Assembly: GCA_013289695.1 (NCBI GenBank)
Contig: JABCZK010000003.1
Coordinates: 140,527-204,526 of the forward strand
Length of the DNA stretch: 64,000 bases
From: Acidobacteriota bacterium
Lineage (GTDB): Bacteria > Acidobacteriota > Terriglobia > Acidiferrales > UBA7541
Reading direction: 5' to 3'
The translations under genes were made by a program, and so were the position numbers. The notes under the pieces are model-generated. The model ran no database searches and had not been told where the DNA came from. It saw nothing but the letters and a program-made list of their open reading frames with translations. Below, piece after piece: positions 18,201 through 26,299 of this stretch; within the stretch, counting starts at the first letter, position 1, and each line of letters begins with the position of its first letter.

Positions 18201-19222
18201 CCACCTGCGCTCCGTTAACTCTTCCCGACGGTTCCACGATGCTCAACAACTTCGAAGGGGGCAATGTAGATTTTCGTGTTCCCTACCTCGGTTATTCCGC
18301 CGAAGCGCTTTCCTACACCGCCGCGGGCGTGTCTGCCTACAACGCCTTGCAAGTCCACGTCGAAAAGCGCATCAACCACGGATTGCAAGCGGGCTTCTCC
18401 TATACTTACTCTCACGCCTTGGACGAGCAAAGCGCCATGGGTTTGTTCTACAACGGAAATAACCCGCTCGACCTGCGCTCCGGCTACGGCAACTCCGATT
18501 TCGATCGCACCAACGTTATAAATTTCACGCTTCTTTACCAATTCCCGAACATGGCCGCGGATTCCTCTTGGAGAGGCAAGATTGGGAATGGCTGGGCCGT
18601 CGAGGGCATCGGAGTTTTTCAGAGCGGCCAGCCCTACAGCGTGATTGACTACACCGGCGCGGTCGGCAGCATCTTCTACGGCGTCAACGACGGCATCACC
18701 AACCCCATCGTCCCGCTCGCTGCGGGCTGCACGCCGAAGAGCGCGCTCACCGGCGTATCGGGAGCTTACAGTACTCCCACGATGCCGCAGTACGCGCTTA
18801 AGGACCAGTGCTTCACGCTGCCGCTGCTTGCTCCCAATGACTTGAATGGCGCCATTCCGCCAGGCGATACCTTCGAAACCAACTTCACGACGGGCCAGCG
18901 CAACATTTTCCGGCAAACCTCCCAGAAGCGTGCGGACATTTCCATCGTGAAGAACACCAAGATCACCGAGCGGCTTTCTGCGAAGTACAGCTTCGATGTT
19001 TTCAACCTGACCAACACGCCCAGTTTTGACATCCCGCTCGATGACGTTTCCCAAAACCAGTACTACAACAACGTTCCAGTGGAAGGGACACCCGCACTGC
19101 CGAACAGCTGCCCGGCTTCCACGAACGGTAGCTTTTACAACTGTCCATTTGGTTTGGGCATAGTGAACAAGACCATCGGCAGCCCGCGCCAGATTCAGAT
19201 GTCTCTCAGTCTTCAGTTCTAG
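15224..19222 (+). CDS. Oar-like TonB-dependent outer-membrane receptor with CarboxypepD_reg domain
   Basis: This 1,332-residue protein has a signal peptide (about 1-28), an N-terminal carboxypeptidase-regulatory-like (transthyretin-like) domain (about 32-115; GTVSDTSGGVLADTLVTLV, then GSFEFVNLPIGTYTL), a plug domain (about 120-300) and a large beta-barrel ending in the C-terminal aromatic sequence SLQF typical of outer-membrane proteins. This layout is the Oar/TonB-dependent transporter family that is greatly expanded in Acidobacteria and commonly linked to uptake of large carbohydrates or peptides; the ligand is unknown. The ATG at 15224 has GGAGG five nt upstream. It would need the TonB made at 1.8-2.9 kb or another copy for energy. 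Confidence 0.92.
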   Translation: MFARVRRSIFFLAACICVALAFAPGARSQQTLGGITGTVSDTSGGVLADTLVTLVGDQTDLRRMQKTNSSGSFEFVNLPIGTYTLTFSHDGFETQRIPSILVQADRTVSLNPSLKVGQVGTTITVEETPLLNAVDTTNGYVLDKAELEAIPLPTGSFTGLAILSPGVSAELPAGTGANAGLGNQPIWANGQRDTSNTFLLNGVDAKNLFNGKSTSQVASARIVNNTGVSGAASGNGGVIQSTASPYLAVGQSLPTPAPETVQEVRVNTSMYDAQQGSTSGAHIDMSTASGTNAIHGSTYLHRGTDWLNAAPFFFNQDPNLPNNLKVPELHRYTLGGAAGAPIIKNKLFAYLGYQHVHSSDQEIGIGRLTVPVNFTAANCGATRATATMATCLANISNTNFGSNLSPSVGNGPNQINPIAMGIFQYQLPNGQYLVPWNDGNIPSLNFPENALSPGTAYFLSDQAVSNLDWIVNSKDSLALKYYYQHDPSIAPFAYSSVPGFTQHLDAGSQVASITNTQIITPNLNVAEVFGFIREKVYSTIGQPFTPAQFASFVESSTGASPAESTINTFGSNFFPGMTIVNMLGTSSLTNPNNVNSATLTIGQGAQAQGANTGIFQNRFMPSASATWSHGKHSVSFGGSYSYTQLNTRDQRPGTGMIGTVDLSQFLQGFVTPYTSDQYTTTNVLQGDANRYLRANEWGLYVQDKFQFRPNLSFTVGLRFDDDGGLSEKYGRLYNFDPSQYNYDPATDTLISNGIIVAGNNKEFPSKGVSPSTLTGRQWGLAPRLGLAWSPGKFNNKLVVRAGWGLYYDRGELFTYLSPGFAAGVVTGGPFGVNQAPPFVSAQECTPSSLYLFYIPTCDPTAYGFSNPWGTTLGPPPTGNPASINSYLPNTGVPGVGIGAGILQGQALFPFGVYNRKNKLPYTMNQTLDIQWQPRRDLAIDIGYVGNLGRHEVIPVPFNQAQIATPTNPIRKGTTFQQNYTYGYTVQGPAGCTTTCAPLTLPDGSTMLNNFEGGNVDFRVPYLGYSAEALSYTAAGVSAYNALQVHVEKRINHGLQAGFSYTYSHALDEQSAMGLFYNGNNPLDLRSGYGNSDFDRTNVINFTLLYQFPNMAADSSWRGKIGNGWAVEGIGVFQSGQPYSVIDYTGAVGSIFYGVNDGITNPIVPLAAGCTPKSALTGVSGAYSTPTMPQYALKDQCFTLPLLAPNDLNGAIPPGDTFETNFTTGQRNIFRQTSQKRADISIVKNTKITERLSAKYSFDVFNLTNTPSFDIPLDDVSQNQYYNNVPVEGTPALPNSCPASTNGSFYNCPFGLGIVNKTIGSPRQIQMSLSLQF

Positions 19223-19345
19223 TCCAGCCCACGCGAGCAGGAGCGGCGGCCATCCCGGCAGCTGTTCCTGTTCGTTCCTTTCTCTTCGCGGCGAGGGGCG
19301 AAATTCCGTCCGTTTGCGCGTGGTGGATGCGGTTAAAATGCGTCC

Positions 19346-20659
19346 ATGTCCGTGCTTGCTGCGCGCAGTCCCGTGCAACAGCTGAGCGATCAGCTCGCTC
19401 GCGGAGACATCACGCCGCGCGCCGCGGCCGAGCAAGCGCTCTCGTGCGCCAACAGCAACGCGAGCCACAACGTCTACCTCGCTTTCGATGCCGAAAAAGT
19501 GCGCGACGAAGCGGATGCGTTGCCGCGGCGATTCCCGCGCGATCCGAAACCTCTGCTGTACGGCGTGCCGGTTTCCATCAAAGATTGCTTCGACGTCGCT
19601 GGCTTCCCGACGACTTTGGGTTCGCGCTTCTACGCAGAGCGCAACGGCGTGGCGCGCGAGGATTCGGCCGTGGCCGCCCGCCTGCGCGAGCAAGGCGCGC
19701 TCACCATCGGCAAGACGCACATGCACCCGCTGGCGTACGGCATCACTGGAGAGAATCCGGATTACGGCGACTGCGTCGAGCCACGCGATGCGCGGCGGCT
19801 GACCGGTGGCTCCTCCAGCGGCGGCGCCGCCAGCGTGCAGGAACAGTCGGCGCTCGCCGCGATCGGAACGGACACTGGCGGCTCGATCCGCCTGCCGGCA
19901 GCGCTGTGCGGCCTCGCCGGATATCGCGCGTCGCTCGAGCTGGCCCACCGGACCGGCTTGTGGCGCGGCGGCGTCCACCTCGCGCCCACGTTCGACACGC
20001 TGGGATGGCTGTTCCAGGATCTGCGCGACGCGCCGCTGCTGGCGGAAGCGCTGTTCGGTTTCGACGCGCCAGAAATGACCGAAACGCGCCTCCGCATCGG
20101 GTGCGTGCCTGACGACTTTCTACACGACTGCGATGCACAGGTGCTTGCCGGCTTTGCGGACTGGAAGAGAAAGCTCACTGAATGCGGCGCGACGATTGCC
20201 GCGGTCGACACGGGATTCTGGGAAGACGCGTTGGAAATTTACACCGCGATCACCGCGCAGGAAGCAGCGGCGATTCACGGCGTGAATACCGCTGGGGATT
20301 TTTCGCACTTTCCCGCGTCGATCGCCGAACGCTTGGCGTGGGGCGCGTCCCTATCAGCAGATGAAATCGCCATGTTCCGCGCGGGCCATGCGCGGTTCCG
20401 AGAGCGCGCGGGCGCGCAACTGCGCGGGTTCGATTTCTTCCTCGCGCCCTGCGCCGCGCTGCACGAACTAGCCGTTGGTGCTGATCATACGAAGTCTCGA
20501 CGCGCCATCCTGCGCTACACCACACCGATGAGCCTGGTTGGCGCGCCGGTGGTGACGCTGCCATGCGCGAGCGGCGCGGGCGTCCAACTGATCGCGCAAC
20601 CGAATTCAGACGCTCGGCTGCTGGGGTACGCGAGGGCGGTGGGAACGCGGCTGGCGTAG
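19346..20659 (+). CDS. Amidase-signature family amidase
   Basis: The 437-residue protein carries the amidase-signature Ser-cisSer-Lys triad: Lys79 in VSIKDCFD, the cis-serine in the GGSSSGG loop (157-158) and the nucleophile Ser180 in DTGGSIRLPA. Members hydrolyse amide bonds, from small amides to the Glu-tRNA amidation done by GatA. The short length, lack of gatB/gatC neighbours and divergent C-terminal half argue for a small-molecule amidase of the AtzF/allophanate-hydrolase or peptide-amidase kind rather than GatA. No signal peptide is seen, so it is probably cytoplasmic. It is convergent with the deaminase gene. Confidence 0.88.
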   Translation: MSVLAARSPVQQLSDQLARGDITPRAAAEQALSCANSNASHNVYLAFDAEKVRDEADALPRRFPRDPKPLLYGVPVSIKDCFDVAGFPTTLGSRFYAERNGVAREDSAVAARLREQGALTIGKTHMHPLAYGITGENPDYGDCVEPRDARRLTGGSSSGGAASVQEQSALAAIGTDTGGSIRLPAALCGLAGYRASLELAHRTGLWRGGVHLAPTFDTLGWLFQDLRDAPLLAEALFGFDAPEMTETRLRIGCVPDDFLHDCDAQVLAGFADWKRKLTECGATIAAVDTGFWEDALEIYTAITAQEAAAIHGVNTAGDFSHFPASIAERLAWGASLSADEIAMFRAGHARFRERAGAQLRGFDFFLAPCAALHELAVGADHTKSRRAILRYTTPMSLVGAPVVTLPCASGAGVQLIAQPNSDARLLGYARAVGTRLA

Positions 20660-20667
20660 CGCGTTGC

Positions 20668-20688
20668 CGCTGGCGACGAACGCCAGCG
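20668..20688. terminator. Hairpin between convergent amidase and deaminase genes
   Basis: Perfect inverted repeat CGCTGGCG/CGCCAGCG (20668-20675 with 20681-20688, 5-nt loop). No T-tract on either strand; it may act as a weak bidirectional end or protect RNA 3' ends. Confidence 0.4.
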
Positions 20689-20736
20689 TCGCGCTGAAAA
20701 CTGATCCTGATCACGCCGCGCTCCGCGTCGGTCGTG

Positions 20737-21198
20737 CTATTCCTCTCCAATATCTTCGTTCCAAACCGCCGGATGCGCGCGAATGTAATCCCCCAGCAGC
20801 GCCACACATTCCGCCGAATCCAGATCAATGACCTGGATGCCGAGGGAGCGAAGCCAGTCAATCCCTCCCTGAAAGTTGCGGCTCTCACCCACCACCACCG
20901 TGCCAAAGCCAAACTGCCGCACTAACCCGCTGCAATACCAGCAAGGCGCCAGGGTCGTAACCATAATAAGGTTGCGATAACTGCGCTGCCGCCCCGCCTT
21001 GCGGAAGGCGTCCGTCTCGCCGTGGACCGAGGGGTCGCCCTGCTGCACCCGCCGGTTGTGTCCCGCGCCGATGAGCTTGCCGGTGGAGTCGAAGATGGCG
21101 GCGCCGATGGGGATGCCGCCTTCGGCAAGGCCGGTGCGCGCTTCTTTTAGTGCCACGGCGAGCATGGCGGGGTAATCGAGTGTGTTCGTCATGGTCAT
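20737..21198 (-). CDS. Cytosine deaminase, yeast FCY1-like (CDA fold)
   Basis: The 153-residue protein holds the zinc site of the cytidine deaminase superfamily: His59-x-Glu61 (VHGETDAF) and Cys86-x-x-Cys89 (APCWYC). It resembles the fungal FCY1 type closely: EGGIPIGAAIFD, the GHNRRVQQGDPSVHGE stretch, VVVGESRNFQGG and the C-terminal WNEDIGE parallel yeast cytosine deaminase along its length. FCY1 turns cytosine into uracil for pyrimidine salvage. Bacteria usually use the unrelated amidohydrolase CodA. A second ATG at 21192 is possible. Other deaminases of the family (guanine, tRNA adenosine) are less likely because of the C-terminal signature. Confidence 0.85.
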   Translation of the reverse strand: MTMTNTLDYPAMLAVALKEARTGLAEGGIPIGAAIFDSTGKLIGAGHNRRVQQGDPSVHGETDAFRKAGRQRSYRNLIMVTTLAPCWYCSGLVRQFGFGTVVVGESRNFQGGIDWLRSLGIQVIDLDSAECVALLGDYIRAHPAVWNEDIGEE

Positions 21199-21286
21199 CT
21201 TATACTCGCAGCGGCGCTAGGCTGAGAAGCGCAATTTGCCGCGCGCAACAGTAGTGACTGATTTATATTGAGCGGTGAGGATAGCG

Positions 21287-22237
21287 ATGAAGGCTGCAAT
21301 CTTTGTTCTCTGTTTTGCGTTTGCGTCGAGCGGTCTGCGCGCGCAGTCGCCCGGCTGGCAACCATCGCCGGGTCATAGGCAAGTGCCGATCTGGCCGGGG
21401 GCGGTACCGGATGCGCAGCCTGCCGCGGGACCGGAGGTCACCGCGACGGCCGAGAATCAGGTCGCCGGAAGGCCATGGGATTATGTGGAGAACGTATCGC
21501 GGCCTACGATGACGCTCTATTCTCCCGCAGGAAAGAACACCGGCGTTGCGGTCGTGGTGTTTCCCGGCGGGGGATATCAGATTCTGGCCATCGATCTGGA
21601 AGGCACGGAGGTCTGTGACTGGCTGACGGCCAAAGGGATCACCTGTGTGCTGTTGAAGTACCGCGTACCGAATTCGGGGATGCACTGGGAGAAGCAATGT
21701 GACTGCCAGGTCAACCCGAAATCACCGACGGCCCTCGAAGATGCGCAGAGGACGGTTGGCCTGGTGCGCTTTCACGCCGCGGAGTGGCATATCGATCCAC
21801 ACAAGATCGGAGTGCTGGGGTTTTCGGCAGGCGGCCATATGGTGGCCGCGATGAGCACACATTTCGAGCAGCGTCTATACCCGGCTGTGGATGCGGCCGA
21901 CAAAGAAAGTTGCCGCCCGGATTTTGCGGTGGCTCTGTATCCGGGGCATCTCTGGATTGACAACAAAAAATTCGAGTTGAATCCGGATATCCGCGCGCAT
22001 ATCACGCGCGAGACGCCGCCGACGTTTTTGCTGCAGGCCAAGGATGACAACGTGGACAGTGTCAAGAACTCGCTCGTTTACGACATCGCGCTGAAGAACG
22101 CCGGCGTGCCCGTCGAGATGCATTTGTACGCGCAAGGCGGCCACGCGTTCGGCCTGCGGCGCACGCAGCTTCCGATTACAGAATGGCCTCAATTAGTCGA
22201 GACGTGGCTGGGCACAATCGGAGTAATTCCAAAGTGA
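21287..22237 (+). CDS. Secreted alpha/beta hydrolase (acetyl-esterase/BD-FAE-like)
   Basis: The 316-residue protein starts at the ATG at 21287 (GAGG six nt upstream) with a signal peptide ending near RAQ. It has the alpha/beta-hydrolase parts: an oxyanion-hole PGGGYQ, the nucleophile elbow GFSAGG, an acid in KDDNVD and a terminal His in GGHAFGL. This matches the acetyl-xylan/feruloyl esterase-like group that removes acyl groups from plant polysaccharides outside the cytoplasm. No glycoside hydrolase genes are adjacent, so the natural substrate is open. Confidence 0.85.
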   Translation: MKAAIFVLCFAFASSGLRAQSPGWQPSPGHRQVPIWPGAVPDAQPAAGPEVTATAENQVAGRPWDYVENVSRPTMTLYSPAGKNTGVAVVVFPGGGYQILAIDLEGTEVCDWLTAKGITCVLLKYRVPNSGMHWEKQCDCQVNPKSPTALEDAQRTVGLVRFHAAEWHIDPHKIGVLGFSAGGHMVAAMSTHFEQRLYPAVDAADKESCRPDFAVALYPGHLWIDNKKFELNPDIRAHITRETPPTFLLQAKDDNVDSVKNSLVYDIALKNAGVPVEMHLYAQGGHAFGLRRTQLPITEWPQLVETWLGTIGVIPK

Positions 22238-22402
22238 TTGCAAGAGGCGAAGCTTCGGTTGCGACCGCCCGCAACCAAGCGAATTTGTTAGTCCTGCCTG
22301 GCAGTCTGAATAGGATTCGGCCCGCAGCCTAGGTCCGGCACGCTCACCGGGAGTTTCGGACTACCTCCGAGTAGCGGACAATCCGGAAGTCAGGCCGGCG
22401 GG

Positions 22403-22987
22403 CTATGCGACGGGGCGCGAACCGGTGATGAGAATGTCCACGAGCCGTTTTGCGCTTTGCTGCCAGTCAGGGCTGGTCGTCACGTGGGCGACGCCGACAA
22501 GTGCGCGAAGCAGATCCGTGGGATCAATGTCTTTCCGTATGTCGCCGCTCTTGATCGCGCGCTTCACCAGGACACTAAGCGCTTCATGGATCTGAGCGTG
22601 GGAAGAAGCGAACACTTTCTTGGGATCTCCGATGAGAGTGCTCAGCACCGGGGCGATAATCTGCTTCGTCTCGATGGCATCAACGAATAACAATAGCCAG
22701 GCTCGCAACGCTTCAATCGGGGGCATGCTCTGAGCGAACTTTCGCTCTGCCGCGGCCAGCTTTTCAATCTCCGACCGATAAACCGCCTGTAGAAGTTCCT
22801 CACGCGTAGGAAAATGGCGATACAAAGTCCCCGGCCCGACGCCCGCCTCGCTGGCGATTTCATCCAAGCTGGTGTTGGCGCCGGACCGAGTGAAGGCCAG
22901 CTTGGCCACCTCCAAAATGCGCTCGCGATTCCGTTGGGCATCGGCCCGCGGCTTTCGCTGGGCAGGTTGTGAGGGTTTGCTGGGCAT
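22403..22987 (-). CDS. TetR-family transcriptional repressor of the adjacent SDR genes
   Basis: The 194-residue protein has an N-terminal TetR helix-turn-helix (about 18-65; ILEVAKLAFTRSGANTSLDEIA, then VGPGTLYRHFPTREELL) and an all-helical ligand domain related to the SCO4008-like C-terminal type. It is divergent from a three-gene cluster of short-chain dehydrogenase genes, and the shared 140-bp interval has two copies of the same palindrome, so I infer autorepression and control of those genes. The ligand is unknown but is likely a carbonyl or quinone compound handled by the reductases. Confidence 0.92.
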   Translation of the reverse strand: MPSKPSQPAQRKPRADAQRNRERILEVAKLAFTRSGANTSLDEIASEAGVGPGTLYRHFPTREELLQAVYRSEIEKLAAAERKFAQSMPPIEALRAWLLLFVDAIETKQIIAPVLSTLIGDPKKVFASSHAQIHEALSVLVKRAIKSGDIRKDIDPTDLLRALVGVAHVTTSPDWQQSAKRLVDILITGSRPVA

Positions 22988-23007
22988 AGCAAAAAAGTTA
23001 AAAAAAC

Positions 23008-23060
23008 TTGCAACCGGAGGCTATCTCCGGTTATCTTATGTGCTGCGGAGACACTCTCCG
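23008..23060 (+). promoter_or_regulatory. Promoter of the SDR cluster with two TetR-type operators
   Basis: Two sites share the architecture CGGAG-N5-CTCCG: O1 at 23015-23029 (its full symmetry extends to eight bases per arm, 23012-23032) and O2 at 23046-23060, centres 31 bp apart. A TTGCAA (23008-23013) and TATCTT (23032-23037) with an 18-bp spacer flank O1, so binding there would block RNA polymerase. An A-rich tract lies just upstream. Confidence 0.65.
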
Positions 23061-23127
23061 TTTTATGCGAGCCGCGGCCGCTTGTCAATAGGCACCTTCT
23101 GAAGCGGAGGGGCGGGAGGAGAAAAAC

Positions 23128-24111
23128 ATGGCAGTGACATTGGGAGCTAGATCAACTACCGAAGACGTTTTGTCCGGTAGCAATCTACGCGGTAAGCGAG
23201 TGCTGGTGACAGGCGTTTCGGCCGGGATCGGCGTGGAAACGGCTCGCACGCTCGCGGCCCATGGCGCGCAGGTAATTGGCACGGCGCGCGACTTGGCGAA
23301 AGGCGAAGCGGCGGCCGCTCAAATACGCAAGGACGCCGCGGCGAACGGTGGCAGCTTCGAGCTGGTCAAACTCGATCTAGCCAGTCTGGCGAGCGTGCGA
23401 AACTGCGCGGGTCAACTGCTCCGAAAGGGCGAGCCGTTGGATGTGATCATCGCCAACGCAGGCGTGATGGCCACGCCGTTTAGCTACACGACCGACAAAT
23501 TCGAGATGCAGTTCGGCACCAATCACTTGGGCCACTTTGTCTTGATGAACAGGATTGCGCCGCTCATCCGCAAGGGAGGGCGATTGATCAACTTGTCTTC
23601 GGCAGGTCACCGCTTCTCGAACGTGGACCTGGACGATCCGAACTTTCAGCGAACGCCCTACGATCCCTTCCTCGCCTATGGCCGGTCGAAAACCGCAAAC
23701 ATTCTCTTCGCGGTCGCCTTCGACCAAAGGCACCGCGAACGCGGGGTGCGCGCCGCGGCGGTGCATCCAGGAGTCATCCAGACCGAGCTCGCCCGACACA
23801 TGGACCCGAGCCACCTCGAAAACATGCTCAAACAAATGAACGATCAGCTCGCCGCGGAGGGCAAGGGGCCGTTCGCGTGGAAGACGATCCCGCAGGGAGC
23901 GGCCACCTCGGTATGGGCCGGTGTGGTCGCGCCGGCTGAGCAGATCGGCGGCCGCTATTGCGAGAACTGCCACGCGGGGGAAATCGTGCCTGACGGAGTG
24001 ATGATCAGCGGTGTAAGCGAAGGAGTGCGCAAATATGCACTCGATCCGCACATGGCGGAGGCCCTTTGGAGGAAAAGCGAAGAAATGGTCGGGGAATCTT
24101 TTTCGCGTTAA
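23128..24111 (+). CDS. Short-chain dehydrogenase/reductase (retinol-dehydrogenase-like)
   Basis: The 327-residue protein has the classical SDR features: TGVSAGIG cofactor loop (about 29-36), NAG motif, INLSS serine strand and the catalytic YGRSK. The ARD segment after the second strand suggests NADP preference. The sequence order and C-terminal extension resemble the retinol dehydrogenase/WW-domain oxidoreductase-like group. GGAGGAG lies before the ATG at 23128. It is the first gene downstream of the paired operators, followed 110 bp later by a second SDR gene. The substrate is unknown. Confidence 0.9.
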   Translation: MAVTLGARSTTEDVLSGSNLRGKRVLVTGVSAGIGVETARTLAAHGAQVIGTARDLAKGEAAAAQIRKDAAANGGSFELVKLDLASLASVRNCAGQLLRKGEPLDVIIANAGVMATPFSYTTDKFEMQFGTNHLGHFVLMNRIAPLIRKGGRLINLSSAGHRFSNVDLDDPNFQRTPYDPFLAYGRSKTANILFAVAFDQRHRERGVRAAAVHPGVIQTELARHMDPSHLENMLKQMNDQLAAEGKGPFAWKTIPQGAATSVWAGVVAPAEQIGGRYCENCHAGEIVPDGVMISGVSEGVRKYALDPHMAEALWRKSEEMVGESFSR

Positions 24112-24221
24112 GAACGAGGAATTATCAAAGTGTTTTTAACGCGAGCAGCGGGATTTTGCACTCGCAATCAGGCACCGCGTAGGTACTGACTCGAAGGGAA
24201 CAAGTAAATAAGGAGATTGTT

Positions 24222-24977
24222 ATGCACAACAAACCTGTCGCCCTGGTCACCGGGGCTAATCAAGGAATCGGTCTTCAAATCGCAAAGGATCTCGTGGCGC
24301 ACGGCTGCACTGTGCTAGTCGGGTCGCGCAATCTGCAGCGCGGCGAGGCTGCGGCTAAGGAGGTTGGGCCGGACGCACGCGCGCTCCAGCTCGACGTGAC
24401 GGACAAGGCTTCGATCGCCGCCGCGGCCGAGCGCATCCGCAAGGAGCTTGGGCGCCTCGACGTGCTCGTTAACAACGCGGCGATCTCCGATACGAGCAAG
24501 CAGCCGGGCATCTCCGTCCAGGAGTACGCGAAGTTGACCCGCCCCAGCAACGTGTCCCTGGATGAAGTGCGCGCGGTGTGGGAGACGAACGTGTTCGGCG
24601 TCCTCGCCGTTACCCAGGCGATGCTGCCGCTGCTGCGCGAGGCGCCAGCAGCCCGCATCGTGAACGTGTCGAGCGGCGTTGGCTCTCTGACCAGGAACGC
24701 GGACCGAGCCTCCCCGTGGCGCTCGATTTTCGGCCCCGTTTACCCTGCGTCCAAGACGGCTCTGAACGCCATCACGCTCGCCATGGCGATTGAGCTGGAG
24801 TCAACCGGGATCAAAGTCAACGCCGCCTGCCCGGGCTATACCAAGACGAACCTCAACAACTATTCGGGCACGCGGACTGTCGAGGAGGGCGCCCGCGAGC
24901 CAGTGCGGCTCGCGCTGCTTGGTCCAGATGGTCTAACGGGCACGTTCTCGAACGAGGACGGCCCGCTCCCGTGGTGA
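24222..24977 (+). CDS. Short-chain dehydrogenase/reductase (carbonyl-reductase-like)
   Basis: The 251-residue protein shows TGANQGIG (about 11-18), the NNAAI motif, VNVSSGVGS with the catalytic serine, and YPASK. The overall pattern (LDVTDKASI, PGYTKTNLNNYSG) resembles carbonyl reductase-like SDRs that act on aldehydes, ketones or quinones with NADPH. AAGGAG precedes the ATG. It lies between the other two oxidoreductase genes in the same direction and is probably under the same TetR control, though the 110-bp gap leaves room for its own promoter. Confidence 0.9.
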   Translation: MHNKPVALVTGANQGIGLQIAKDLVAHGCTVLVGSRNLQRGEAAAKEVGPDARALQLDVTDKASIAAAAERIRKELGRLDVLVNNAAISDTSKQPGISVQEYAKLTRPSNVSLDEVRAVWETNVFGVLAVTQAMLPLLREAPAARIVNVSSGVGSLTRNADRASPWRSIFGPVYPASKTALNAITLAMAIELESTGIKVNAACPGYTKTNLNNYSGTRTVEEGAREPVRLALLGPDGLTGTFSNEDGPLPW

Positions 24978-25081
24978 CGTAGCCTCGAGAGCGCGAGCCC
25001 CTACGTAGCTGCGCCTCATCGTGGCAATCAAACTTACAAGACTGGCCTCATCGCACATTGAAATTAGAAGGAGGAGAGAAA

Positions 25082-26017
25082 ATGCGTATTTTCGTCACAG
25101 GTGCTACTGGTTTTATCGGTTCGGCTGTGGTTCAGGAACTTATCAGTGCGGGGCACTCGGTAATCGGGCTTGTTCGCTCAGAGGCGGGAACCAAATCCCT
25201 TATCGCCGCTGGTGCCGACGTGCTTCGAGGAGACTTGGAGGATCTCGGCAGTTTGCGCATCGGAGCGGCCATGTCCGATGCCGTGATTCACACCGCGTTT
25301 GTCCATGACTTCTCGAAATTCAAGCAGAACTGCGAGATCGACAAGCGCGCCATTGAGGCGCTCGGCGCCGCGCTCGCCGGTTCCCCCCGACCGTTGCTCG
25401 TCACCTCCGGGCTGGCTCTGCTGGCTTTGGGCCGCTCCGCGACCGAGGATGACGCCCCTGTTCACGCCTCCGCCTCGTATCCCCGCGCGTCGGAAGTGAC
25501 AGCGATGTCGCTGCTGGCACGGGGGGTTCAAGCGTCGGTGGTGCGCCTCCCGCAGGTCCACGACCGAGTGAAACAAGGCCTGGTCACCTATCTGATCAAT
25601 ATAGCGCGCCAGAAGGGTGTCTCGGCGTTTGTCGGTGACGGACTCAACCGCTGGGCCGCGGTGCACGTGCTCGATGCGGCCCGTCTCTATAGGCTAGCAA
25701 TTGAGAAGGGTGCCGCGGGCGCCAGATATCACGCGGTCGCCGAGGAGGGCGTGCCGATGAGAGTGATCGCCGAGTCAATCGGACGTGGCCTGAAAGTGCC
25801 GACGGTTTCCCTATCCGCCGATCAAGCAGGCGAGCACTTTGGCGCGCTGGGGCTCTTCGCTGGCCTAGATTTGGTGGCGTCCAGCGCGCTCACGCAGCAG
25901 CGGTTGGATTGGCGACCAACGCAAATTGGACTCATGGACGATCTTGAACACGCTTGCGACTTCGAGCGTGAAAATGCCAAGGTCAACGAGGGTCGCTATG
26001 TAGCATCGTCACAATGA
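25082..26017 (+). CDS. Extended-SDR NAD-dependent epimerase/dehydratase-like protein
   Basis: The 311-residue protein starts at the ATG at 25082 after a strong GGAGGAG. It has the extended SDR nucleotide-binding motif GATGFIGSAV at residues 7-16, an AFVHDF stretch, a serine strand (LLVTSGLAL) and Tyr in SYPRASEV, where the usual YxxxK reads YPRAS, so the catalytic Lys appears replaced. Similar proteins are annotated as NAD(P)H-binding or 3-beta-HSD-like reductases. It closes the SDR cluster. Function beyond nucleotide binding is unclear. Confidence 0.85.
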   Translation: MRIFVTGATGFIGSAVVQELISAGHSVIGLVRSEAGTKSLIAAGADVLRGDLEDLGSLRIGAAMSDAVIHTAFVHDFSKFKQNCEIDKRAIEALGAALAGSPRPLLVTSGLALLALGRSATEDDAPVHASASYPRASEVTAMSLLARGVQASVVRLPQVHDRVKQGLVTYLINIARQKGVSAFVGDGLNRWAAVHVLDAARLYRLAIEKGAAGARYHAVAEEGVPMRVIAESIGRGLKVPTVSLSADQAGEHFGALGLFAGLDLVASSALTQQRLDWRPTQIGLMDDLEHACDFERENAKVNEGRYVASSQ

Positions 26018-26098
26018 CGTTCGATGTTCGCAGCAAGAAACCGTGAATCGTCTTGTGATGCCGTTGATAGGTGCTGCACATGCAAGCATGCGGATCGC

Positions 26099-26299
26099 AT
26101 GGCCGTCATGATTCAGATCCGCAATGTGCCTTCCGACTTGCATCGTGAACTCAAAGTGCGTGCGGCGCTGAACGACACCTCTCTTTCAGAATACGTGCTC
26201 CGCGAACTGCGTCACGTCCTGGATCGCCCAACTCTTGACGAAATGCGGGGACGCCTTTCGCGGCGCGGGCGCGTGCGGCGCGGCAAAAATCCTGGTTAG
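26099..26299 (+). CDS. Orphan FitA/VapB-type ribbon-helix-helix antitoxin
   Basis: The 66-residue protein has the FitA-like RHH pattern: MIQIRNVPSDLHRELKVRAA, then LSEYVLRELRHVLDRPTLDEM and a basic tail. In toxin-antitoxin pairs such proteins bind their own promoter and neutralise a PIN-domain VapC toxin encoded just downstream. Here no toxin follows: the next gene is on the opposite strand and overlaps the end by 4 bp. It therefore looks like a leftover of a broken pair or a stand-alone regulator. The start at 26099 or 26108 is uncertain because no ribosome-binding site is clear. Confidence 0.75.
   Translation: MAVMIQIRNVPSDLHRELKVRAALNDTSLSEYVLRELRHVLDRPTLDEMRGRLSRRGRVRRGKNPG

Noticed and set aside
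18215..19978. Long minus-strand frame inside the Oar-like receptor and amidase genes
   Set aside because: Its product is Arg/Gly-rich without any domain and spans two well-supported genes on the other strand; it is the antisense shadow of GC-rich coding sequence.
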